Shown here: in pieces, positions 1 to 6,090 of the stretch | Numbering within the stretch: the first letter of the stretch is position 1 | How the letters are laid out: each line of letters starts with the position of its first letter | Source: an uncultured Holosporaceae bacterium | GTDB taxonomy: Bacteria; Pseudomonadota; Alphaproteobacteria; RUG11792 | Length of the DNA: 6,114 nucleotides | Direction: 5' to 3' | NCBI GenBank assembly: GCA_947285985.1 | Contig: CAMYPB010000047.1 | Location: forward strand, 1-6,114 | Made by a program: the position numbers and the translations under genes | The notes under the pieces: model-generated | What the model was told of the DNA's origin: nothing | Databases searched by the model: none | What the model saw: the letters and a program-made list of their open reading frames with translations, nothing else

Positions 1-3000
1 GAAAAAGATCGTGAAACGTCTAAAGATTTTAGAAGCATTTATCGAAACGGGTGTTAAGCCGGAAAATCTTGTATTGACTGTTCTCCCTGTTATTCCTCCT
101 GAACTTCGCCCTCTTGTTCCTCTTGAAGGCGGAAGATTTGCGACAAGTGATTTGAATGATTTATATAGACGTGTTATAAATAGGAATAATCGACTCAAGA
201 GACTTATTGAGTTGCATGCTCCTGATATTATTATTCGAAATGAAAAGAGGATGCTTCAAGAATCTGTTGATTCTTTGTTTGATAATAAACGTCGAGGAGC
301 TAAGGCGATTGTTGGTGCAAATAAACGTCCACTCAAATCTTTGGCCGATATGTTAAAAGGAAAACAGGGACGTTTCCGTCAAAATTTGCTTGGAAAACGT
401 GTTGATTATTCTGGAAGATCTGTTATTGTTGTTGGTCCTGAATTGAAACTTCATCAATGTGGGCTTCCAAAAAGAATGGCTTTAGAGTTATTTAGGCCTT
501 TTGTTTATTCCAAACTTGAAAAATACGGAATGGCTAGTACTTTAAAGGCAGCAAAACGCATGGTTGAGAGAGACAGACCTGAGGTTTGGGATGTTTTAGA
601 AGAGGTTATAAGAGAACATCCTGTGTTGTTAAACCGTGCTCCAACTCTTCATCGACTCAGTATACAAGCCTTTGAACCTGTTTTGATCGAGGGAAAAGCT
701 ATTCAGTTGCACCCTCTTGTTTGTACTGCTTTTAACGCGGACTTCGACGGAGACCAGATGGCTGTTCATGTCCCATTGTCTATAGAAGCTCAACTTGAAG
801 CAAGAATTTTGATGATGTCAACAAACAATATTTTGAGCCCGTCAAGCGGAAAACCTATCGTTGTCCCATCAAAAGATATAGTCTTAGGAGTATATTATTT
901 GACTCTTGGTATTGATGGACTAAAAGGTGAAGGACGACTTTTGGAAGGACTGACAGAAATAATGTATGCTCTCGAAAATAAGGAATTGACATATCATACA
1001 AAAGTTCGTGCTAGGGTTCCATATTATAAAAATGATGGTTCATTCGAAATGAAGATGGTCGAAACAACTCCAGGACGTATATTATTTTACCAATATATTC
1101 CTAAACATCATGAATTATCGTTCGATCTAATAAATAAAACGTTGACATCTTCAGATATAAGTAATCTTGTTGATATGGTTTATTTTCATTGTGGCCAAAA
1201 AGCAACAGCTATATTTGTTGACCACTTAATGGGTGTTGGATTCACGCACATGACGAAGGCTGGAATTTCATATGGAAAAGATGATCTTGTTATTCCTCCT
1301 GAAAAAAAGAAACTCGTTGAAGAGACGGAGCGTATTGTCGCAGAGTATGAGCAACAGTATCTTGATGGTTTGATTACACAGGGAGAAAAATATAACAAAG
1401 TTGTCGATGCGTGGGATCGTTGTGGAGATAAGGTTGCGGAAGCATTATCTAGGAGCATGTCATACACAAAACCTCAAGAACAACCAAATTCCGCGTATAT
1501 GATGTTCCATTCTAAGGCGCGTGGATCTATGGCTCAGTTGAAACAATCTGCTGGAATGAGAGGTTTGATGGCGAAACCTACGGGAGAAATTATTGAAACT
1601 CCTATCGTATCAAATTTCAAGGAAGGACTGAATGTCTTGGAATATTTCTTGTCAACACACGGAAGTCGTAAAGGTTTGACTGATACAGCGTTAAAAACTG
1701 CGAACTCAGGGTATTTAACAAGAAGACTCGTTGATGTTGCAAACGATTGTGTTGTGACGGAGGAAGATTGTGGAACAAAGAAGGGACTACTAGTCAAACC
1801 TATATATGATGGATCGAATATTGTTGTTTCTCTCGCGGATAGAATTCTTGGACGTTTTGCTGCACGTGAAGTCGTAAATCCAAATAATGGCTCTATTATA
1901 GTTCCAGCAGGAGGATATATAGATGAATATAAGGTGAAAGATATAGTCGCAGCTGGAATAGATGAGGTTTATATAAGATCCGCGGTTACATGTGAATGTA
2001 AACGAGGAATTTGTACAAAATGTTATGGAAGGGATTTGTCAAGAGGAACGATTGTTGGGAAAGGAGAAGCTGTTGGAGTCATTGCGGCCCAATCTATTGG
2101 AGAACCTGGAACTCAGTTGACGATGAGAACATTCCATATAGGAGGAGCTGCGCAAAATAGTGCAGAGCAATCTAGTATTGAATCATCTATGGACGCACAA
2201 ATTTTATTCAAAAATATGGTTGCGTCTATAAATAGTGCGGGCGATAACATAGTTTTATCGAGAAAAAGTGAGATAGCACTTGTTGATTCAAATGGAAGAG
2301 AACGTATGTCATACAAGGTTCCATATGGTTCGAAATTGAAAGTTCAAGCAGGAGATTCTGTTAAAACAGGACAAGTTCTCGTTGAATGGGATCCTTATAC
2401 AATTCCGGTCGTTTGCGAAAGTGAGGGGTATGTTAATTATGTCGATCTTATCGATGGACAATCATTACGTGAGGTTGTTGACGAGACAACAGGTATATCA
2501 ACGAGACTCGTTGTTGACTGGAAACAATCTTCTGGGTCTTCAGAATTACGTCCGATGATAAGTATTCGTGATAAGGATGGAAATCCTGTCATGTTATCAA
2601 ATAAGACGGAAGCTCGTTATTTCCTTTCAATTGATACAGTTATAAATGTTGATAATTCCGCGAAGGTTTTGGCAGGAGATATTATCGCTCGTATTCCAAA
2701 GGATGTCGTGAAAACTCGAGATATCACGGGAGGTCTTCCAAGGATTTCTGAGTTGTTCGAAGCTAGACTTCCAAAAGATCCAGCTGTTATATCTGATATT
2801 GATGGACGTATTGAATTTGGAAAAGATCACAAAACAAAACGTAAGATCATTGTTGTTCCAGAAAATGATAGTATCGATAAACCTGTTGAATATCTCGTTC
2901 CAAAGGGAAGATATATAGTCGTCCATGAGGGGGACTATGTCAAAAAGGGAGACCTCATTGTCGATGGAAATATCGTCCTGCAGGATGTTTTAAGGATCCT

Positions 3001-3484
3001 TGGAATCGAAGTTATGGCGAGCTACTTGATAAACGAAGTTCAACAAGTCTATAGACTTCAAGGTGTTCCAATCAATGACAAACATATCGAGATTATCGTA
3101 AGACAGATGCTTCAAAAGTGTGAAGTCAAAGATCAGGGTGATTCAACGTATATCGTGGGAGATGAAATCGATCGAGAAGATTTGACGACGGTCAATGCTG
3201 AGTTGTTGAGGTCTGGAAAACGTCCAGTTGTCACATTCCCAATTCTTCAGGGTATAACTCGCGCATCTCTTCACACGAAATCGTTTATTTCGGCCGCTTC
3301 TTTCCAGGAGACAACTCGTGTTTTAACAGAGGCTGCGATTTATGGACGTGTCGATACATTGTCAGGATTGAAAGAAAATGTCATAGTCGGACGTTTGATG
3401 CCTGCAGGAACAGGAGGACTCGTTCGCGAATGGAAATCAGAATATAATGAGAATAATTCTGACGATTCCAACAAAGAGAGATAA
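1..3484 (+). CDS. rpoC: DNA-directed RNA polymerase beta' subunit, 5'-truncated by the window edge
   Basis: This is the largest catalytic subunit of RNA polymerase; with beta, alpha2 and omega it forms the core enzyme. The frame is already open at nt 2, and the GTG at 11 is an internal Val: the text there (KRLKILEAF) matches E. coli beta' near residue 220, so roughly 220 N-terminal residues, including the first zinc-binding domain, lie outside. Visible in order: the rudder/lid region with GRFATSDLNDLYRRVINRNN; the active-site loop NADFDGD (nt 734-754) whose three Asp bind catalytic Mg; bridge helix (about 1630-1740); second zinc site with Cys codons at 1769, 1991, 2012 and 2021; trigger loop around MRTFHIGGA (2123 onward); and the C-terminal SFISAASFQETTRVLTEAA and GLKENVIVGRL motifs. 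The text is clearly alphaproteobacterial in type. Several normally invariant residues differ (see findings). The TAA stop lies inside a terminator hairpin. Transcription comes from outside, normally as rpoBC. Confidence 0.99.
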   Translation, partial: KKIVKRLKILEAFIETGVKPENLVLTVLPVIPPELRPLVPLEGGRFATSDLNDLYRRVINRNNRLKRLIELHAPDIIIRNEKRMLQESVDSLFDNKRRGAKAIVGANKRPLKSLADMLKGKQGRFRQNLLGKRVDYSGRSVIVVGPELKLHQCGLPKRMALELFRPFVYSKLEKYGMASTLKAAKRMVERDRPEVWDVLEEVIREHPVLLNRAPTLHRLSIQAFEPVLIEGKAIQLHPLVCTAFNADFDGDQMAVHVPLSIEAQLEARILMMSTNNILSPSSGKPIVVPSKDIVLGVYYLTLGIDGLKGEGRLLEGLTEIMYALENKELTYHTKVRARVPYYKNDGSFEMKMVETTPGRILFYQYIPKHHELSFDLINKTLTSSDISNLVDMVYFHCGQKATAIFVDHLMGVGFTHMTKAGISYGKDDLVIPPEKKKLVEETERIVAEYEQQYLDGLITQGEKYNKVVDAWDRCGDKVAEALSRSMSYTKPQEQPNSAYMMFHSKARGSMAQLKQSAGMRGLMAKPTGEIIETPIVSNFKEGLNVLEYFLSTHGSRKGLTDTALKTANSGYLTRRLVDVANDCVVTEEDCGTKKGLLVKPIYDGSNIVVSLADRILGRFAAREVVNPNNGSIIVPAGGYIDEYKVKDIVAAGIDEVYIRSAVTCECKRGICTKCYGRDLSRGTIVGKGEAVGVIAAQSIGEPGTQLTMRTFHIGGAAQNSAEQSSIESSMDAQILFKNMVASINSAGDNIVLSRKSEIALVDSNGRERMSYKVPYGSKLKVQAGDSVKTGQVLVEWDPYTIPVVCESEGYVNYVDLIDGQSLREVVDETTGISTRLVVDWKQSSGSSELRPMISIRDKDGNPVMLSNKTEARYFLSIDTVINVDNSAKVLAGDIIARIPKDVVKTRDITGGLPRISELFEARLPKDPAVISDIDGRIEFGKDHKTKRKIIVVPENDSIDKPVEYLVPKGRYIVVHEGDYVKKGDLIVDGNIVLQDVLRILGIEVMASYLINEVQQVYRLQGVPINDKHIEIIVRQMLQKCEVKDQGDSTYIVGDEIDREDLTTVNAELLRSGKRPVVTFPILQGITRASLHTKSFISAASFQETTRVLTEAAIYGRVDTLSGLKENVIVGRLMPAGTGGLVREWKSEYNENNSDDSNKER

Positions 3485-3500
3485 ATTTATCTCTCTTTTT
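3473..3500 (+). terminator. Rho-independent terminator of rpoC, containing its stop codon
   Basis: A perfect 26-bp palindrome occupies 3473-3498 (arms AAAGAGAGATAAA and TTTATCTCTCTTT). The + strand continues with T at 3499-3500, giving a run of five T at 3496-3500. The rpoC TAA (3482-3484) is in the ascending arm. The centre would open into a small AT-rich loop. The stem is AT-rich apart from its GAGAG/CTCTC block, so strength is uncertain. On the - strand the same palindrome is followed by only TTTG, so it is better as a + strand terminator, though it may help stop ruvX transcription too. Confidence 0.75.
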
Positions 3501-3536
3501 ATATAACAGTATGAATCATTATTCATATTGTTATAT
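3501..3536. terminator. Second hairpin between the rpoC and ruvX 3' ends
   Basis: A 16-bp stem is formed by 3501-3516 and 3521-3536 around the four-base loop CATT. The only irregular pair is 3509/3528, which is a G-U wobble in + strand RNA but an A-C mismatch in - strand RNA, so the helix is sounder in the rpoC direction. The + strand continues TATTTCTTATC, a poor U-tract; the - strand continues AAAAAGAGAG, with none. It begins directly after the T-run of the first hairpin. It holds the ruvX TGA stop (3523-3525). Likely a back-up terminator or a 3'-end stabilising/processing hairpin; which role is inference. Confidence 0.5.
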
Positions 3537-4008
3537 TATTTCTTATCATCGATAAAAATCCTTCCAATATAAAACTTGCTGCGACTTTATCAACTATTTG
3601 TTTCTTCTTTTTATTCTTCACATCCTCTGAATGAATATAACGCATTGCTCCGTTTGTACTCATTCTTTCATCCCAAAATAATATATTTATATCACCCTTT
3701 ATTTCACACAACAATTTATCTGTGAATTCTTTGACTTTTTTGATCTGTTCTCCTTCTGCGTTTCCTTTTATATTGAGAGGAGCTCCCATCAATATAAATC
3801 CAACACTTTGTTCATCTATGATTGTCTGCAATTTTAAATAAATATTATTATTGTTTTCTAGAATTGAGAGGGGAGAAGAGATTATCCAATTTATATCGGA
3901 TATCGCGAGTCCTATTCTCTTATCTCCATAATCAATACATAAAATACGTTTTTTCCCAATATAATCATTTATATTAAAACTGTTTTTATCTTGTAAGATT
4001 GTTGGCAT
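3523..4008 (-). CDS. ruvX: RuvX/YqgF family Holliday junction resolvase-like protein
   Basis: A 161-residue cytoplasmic protein of the YqgF family (RNase H fold). Members have been linked to Holliday junction resolution and to processing of the pre-16S rRNA 5' end; which applies here cannot be told from sequence. Family motifs are intact: CIDYGDKRIGLAISD (residues 24-38, Asp26), MGAPLNIKG (74-82), WDERMST (112-118, Glu114) and VDKVAASFILEGFL (139-152, Asp140); Asp26, Glu114 and Asp140 are the expected acidic catalytic set. About 20 residues precede the first strand. Alphaproteobacterial RuvX proteins usually carry such an extension, and no later ATG, GTG or TTG precedes the catalytic motif, so the ATG at 4008 is kept. 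That ATG has no Shine-Dalgarno: it is preceded by AACACACTT, the end of an inverted repeat. It lies 73 nt after trxA and is probably co-transcribed with it, or uses a nearby weak promoter. Confidence 0.95.
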   Translation of the reverse strand: MPTILQDKNSFNINDYIGKKRILCIDYGDKRIGLAISDINWIISSPLSILENNNNIYLKLQTIIDEQSVGFILMGAPLNIKGNAEGEQIKKVKEFTDKLLCEIKGDINILFWDERMSTNGAMRYIHSEDVKNKKKKQIVDKVAASFILEGFLSMIRNNITI

Positions 4009-4060
4009 AAGTGTGTTATCTAAAAATTTAAAGAAAATATAAGATTATGATAACACACTT
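4009..4060. repeat. Perfect 12-bp inverted repeat between trxA and ruvX
   Basis: Arms AAGTGTGTTATC (4009-4020) and GATAACACACTT (4049-4060) are exactly complementary, separated by 28 nt of very AT-rich sequence. The inner arm ends at the base next to the ruvX ATG (4006-4008). In - strand RNA the hairpin has no U-tract behind it, so it is not a normal trxA terminator. In + strand RNA it is followed by a T-run (4059-4063), but no + strand gene ends here. It could be an operator for a dimeric repressor, a structure limiting ribosome access to ruvX, or a processing/attenuation hairpin. Only one copy is seen in the window. Confidence 0.8.
4039..4053 (-). promoter_or_regulatory. Candidate -10 region for ruvX, sharing a 15-nt motif with the trxA promoter
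   Basis: Read on the - strand this is TTATCATAATCTTAT, which equals the trxA promoter segment TTATCATAATTTTAT at 4429-4443 except for one base. The CATAAT hexamer here (4044-4049) ends 35 nt before the ruvX ATG; the trxA hexamer ends 34 nt before its ATG. No convincing -35 box is found 16-18 nt further upstream, so as a promoter it is weaker than that of trxA. It overlaps the outer arm of the inverted repeat, so a protein bound to the repeat would block it. Confidence 0.35.
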
Positions 4061-4081
4061 TTTAAAGAATTATATTAAATA

Positions 4082-4399
4082 TTAGATGTTTCTTGATATC
4101 CAGTCTGACAACGCACTCTTCGACATAAATCCAGACTGTCTATCGACAATCTCATTATTTTTCATGAGGAAGATCGTTGGAACACTCTGAATATCGTATT
4201 TTGATGCGAGATCTTGAGCTTCATCAACATTTATTTTAATTATCTTCAAATTATCGATAGTTCCATCAATACCCGAGAGAACGGACGATAACATACGACA
4301 TGGTCCACACCACGGTGCCCAAAAATCAACTAAAACAATACCCTCAGAAAAAGACGATATTTCATCTTTCAATTCATTCTCATTTTTTATTTCAATCAT
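4082..4399 (-). CDS. trxA: Thioredoxin
   Basis: A 105-residue single-domain thioredoxin, the usual size for bacterial TrxA, that reduces protein disulfides in the cytoplasm and is recycled by thioredoxin reductase (not in the window). The active site is WCGPC at residues 30-34 (Cys31, Cys34) within VDFWAPWCGPC. The buried acid Asp25 and Lys55 correspond to E. coli Asp26 and Lys57, and the cis-proline is Pro74 in SVPT. The C-terminal part (DRQSGFMSKSALSDWI) fits the last strand and helix. There is no signal peptide or membrane anchor, which argues against a periplasmic thioredoxin-like protein. The ATG start is supported by AGGAG at 4406-4410 with a 6-nt spacer. It has its own promoter in the 123-nt gap after rnc, and ruvX follows 73 nt downstream. 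Confidence 0.97.
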   Translation of the reverse strand: MIEIKNENELKDEISSFSEGIVLVDFWAPWCGPCRMLSSVLSGIDGTIDNLKIIKINVDEAQDLASKYDIQSVPTIFLMKNNEIVDRQSGFMSKSALSDWISRNI

Positions 4400-4433
4400 T
4401 TTTTTCTCCTAATATATAAATATCTCTCATAAA

Positions 4434-4462
4434 ATTATGATAAAAATAAACAATTTGGTCAA
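4434..4462 (-). promoter_or_regulatory. Sigma70-like promoter of trxA
   Basis: On the - strand: -35 TTGACC (4457-4462), a 17-nt spacer, and -10 CATAAT (4434-4439). Both hexamers match the consensus at five of six positions with ideal spacing. The expected start of transcription is about 4427, giving a leader of roughly 28 nt that contains the AGGAG at 4406-4410. It sits in the gap downstream of rnc, so trxA can be expressed apart from kdsB-rnc. Confidence 0.75.
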
Positions 4463-4522
4463 CGATAAAAACGCACTAAGTTATACTATATATGTAAAAT
4501 TCAATATTATTATATAAATAAT

Positions 4523-5188
4523 TTAATGTGTTTTTTCATTTTCTTTGAAATACTTCAAAAATTGTTCCGCACACAAAGTCTCCGCAATTTTTTTAGATCG
4601 TCCTTTTTCAATGAAAGATTTTCCAACGGCTGAAACTTCGATTTCGAAGGTTGGATCATGATCAGGTCCTGTCTTCGATAAAATTTTATATTCCGGAATC
4701 GATCCATCAATCGACTGTGTTATTTCCTGAAGTCTCGTTTTAGGATCAACAATATTTTCTTCAAGTTCGTATAATAAATCATTCCATAAATTTAATATAA
4801 TATCTCTCACATTTTGAAAATCACTATCCAAAAAGATGGCCCCTATCAACGATTCCATAGCGTCCGCCATAACGGAGTCATTATTATATAAATCTGGATT
4901 ATAGGCCGTGTGAATATTTGCATATAACTTAATTTTTCTTGCAATCGACGCACATGTATTTGCACATACTAATGACGCGAGTCTCTTCGCGAGACATCCC
5001 TCATTTTCATCCCTAAAATTTTTATATATAAATTCAGACATAATGAGTCCTAAAACTCTATCCCCTAAAAATTCGAGTCTCTCAAATTCGGATTTCTTCC
5101 TCCTCAAACTCGAATGAGTTAGTGCCTGTTTTAATATATTTTTATCCTTAAATTCATACCCTAAAGATTCTTCAATATGTGTTAACAT
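4523..5188 (-). CDS. rnc: Ribonuclease III
   Basis: A 221-residue double-strand-specific endoribonuclease that processes rRNA precursors and structured mRNAs. The N-terminal catalytic domain (about residues 3-145) has the signature ERLEFLGDRVLGL (36-48). The metal-binding acids Glu36, Glu39, Asp43, Glu63, Asp109 and Glu112 correspond to E. coli Glu38, Glu41, Asp45, Glu65, Asp114 and Glu117. The C-terminal double-stranded RNA-binding domain (about 148-217) runs from DPKTRLQE through the conserved final-helix motif GRSKKIAE. Length is normal. The ATG is preceded by a purine-rich GGGGG(A) at 5196-5200 with a 7-nt spacer, a workable Shine-Dalgarno that stands out in AT-rich surroundings. It lies 21 nt after kdsB, so the two are very probably one operon. 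The common rnc-era pairing is not present here. No strong terminator follows it. Confidence 0.97.
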   Translation of the reverse strand: MLTHIEESLGYEFKDKNILKQALTHSSLRRKKSEFERLEFLGDRVLGLIMSEFIYKNFRDENEGCLAKRLASLVCANTCASIARKIKLYANIHTAYNPDLYNNDSVMADAMESLIGAIFLDSDFQNVRDIILNLWNDLLYELEENIVDPKTRLQEITQSIDGSIPEYKILSKTGPDHDPTFEIEVSAVGKSFIEKGRSKKIAETLCAEQFLKYFKENEKTH

Positions 5189-5209
5189 AAATTATCCCCC
5201 ATATATATA

Positions 5210-5980
5210 TTATAATTTATTTGATGATAAAAATTCAAAAATTTGATTCAAATCCTCTCGAACATCCACGCTGAAAGAATATGATTCAACAGGAACAGCG
5301 AAGATATTTATATTATTTTGGAGGGCTCGAAGTTGTTCAAGTTTTTCTGTCTCTTCAAGATACGATCTTTCAAGAGAGACGAATCTCTTTAGTGCGTGAT
5401 ATCTATACGCGTATATCCCTATATGTTTATAGAATATATCGGATCCACTTGGAATAGATTCCCTCGAAAAATACAATGCTTTTCCTGGAATATTTTTTTC
5501 CATATTATTAAAGACAACTTTAACGCAATTTTTATCATTAATTTTCGAAATATCTTTTATGATGGAAACGGGAGTCGACATATCGATTGATCGATCTTTT
5601 TCCAAGATATCAACAATTTTATGGAGTATACTCTCATCAAAAACGGGCATATCTCCTTGAAGATTGATTATTATATCATCATCATTTAAATGACGATCTA
5701 TAGATTTTGATGCCTCAAAAATACGGTCCGTTCCGGATTGAAGTTCTGGATCAGTTATTATCGCGTTATATCCATAATCCTCAACAATATCCTTAACTTC
5801 CTTCGAACAACACGCAATATAACATTCCTTTGTTATCCCTGATTTCATCGCATTCTCCAAGGTATTGATTATGAGGGGCCTGTTATTTATGGGAGTCAAA
5901 ATCTTCCTTGGAAATCGTGAAGAATTTAAACGGGCAGGTATGATGATCAAAACTCGACTATTCATTATATTGTCTTTCAT
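5210..5980 (-). CDS. kdsB: 3-deoxy-manno-octulosonate cytidylyltransferase (CMP-KDO synthetase)
   Basis: It activates KDO with CTP to CMP-KDO, the donor for the inner core of lipopolysaccharide; a soluble cytoplasmic enzyme. At 256 residues it is of normal size. Motifs in order: nucleotide-binding IIIPARLNSSRFPRKIL (12-28), QSGTDRI (81-87), NLQGDMP (106-112) with the metal-binding Asp110, NCVKVV (151-156), ALYFSRESIP (168-177), KHIGIYAYR (185-193), LEQLRAL (214-220) and VDVREDL (238-244) with the second metal ligand Asp239. Departures from the common text are Arg25 where PGK usually has Gly, and Met111 where gammaproteobacteria have Glu; Met there, to my memory, also occurs in Rickettsia. The ATG at 5980 has AAGGAG at 5992-5997, a rather long 11-nt spacer; a second ATG at codon 6 (5963-5965) has no such site. 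First gene of a kdsB-rnc unit with a promoter candidate upstream. Confidence 0.97.
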   Translation of the reverse strand: MKDNIMNSRVLIIIPARLNSSRFPRKILTPINNRPLIINTLENAMKSGITKECYIACCSKEVKDIVEDYGYNAIITDPELQSGTDRIFEASKSIDRHLNDDDIIINLQGDMPVFDESILHKIVDILEKDRSIDMSTPVSIIKDISKINDKNCVKVVFNNMEKNIPGKALYFSRESIPSGSDIFYKHIGIYAYRYHALKRFVSLERSYLEETEKLEQLRALQNNINIFAVPVESYSFSVDVREDLNQIFEFLSSNKL

Positions 5981-6013
5981 AATAAATTATTCTCCTTTTT
6001 AAATATGATATAT

Positions 6014-6041
6014 GCTATACTATAACACATATATATGTCAT
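6014..6041 (-). promoter_or_regulatory. Candidate promoter of the kdsB-rnc operon
   Basis: On the - strand: -35-like ATGACA (6036-6041), a 16-nt spacer, and -10-like TATAGC (6014-6019). Transcription would begin near 6007, about 27 nt before the kdsB ATG and upstream of the Shine-Dalgarno at 5992-5997. The palindrome ACATATATATGT (6027-6038) fills the upstream part of the spacer and overlaps the -35 box. The area is so AT-rich that other -10-like hexamers exist, so the exact boxes are uncertain. Confidence 0.45.
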
Positions 6042-6090
6042 CCCGTCATTTTCATACACAAAATAATGAAAAATTTTTTTAAGAGATTGA

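Noticed and set aside
11..13. GTG as a start codon giving a 1157-residue protein
   Set aside because: The frame is open upstream to nt 2 and the protein matches the interior of beta' (near E. coli residue 220), so this is an internal Val codon of a truncated gene.
1186..2926. Minus-strand open frames of 67-99 codons inside rpoC (1186-1467, 1534-1797, 2113-2316, 2627-2926)
   Set aside because: They lie wholly antisense to strongly conserved rpoC sequence, show no recognisable motif, and have low-complexity Ser/Phe/Ile-rich composition typical of shadow frames.
3473..3536. Insertion-sequence end or attachment site formed by the palindromes between rpoC and ruvX
   Set aside because: No transposase, integrase or target duplication is present; terminators at the ends of convergent genes explain the symmetry better.
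4503..4522. Possible terminator after rnc (ATTATT ... AATAAT on the - strand)
   Set aside because: The stem is only about 6 A-T pairs with no following U-run; too weak to call in such AT-rich DNA.
5201..5213. AT dinucleotide run between kdsB and rnc
   Set aside because: It is a short low-complexity stretch expected at this base composition and has no further structure.
5396..5590. Plus-strand open frame of 64 codons
   Set aside because: It is antisense to the conserved core of kdsB and encodes no recognisable domain.
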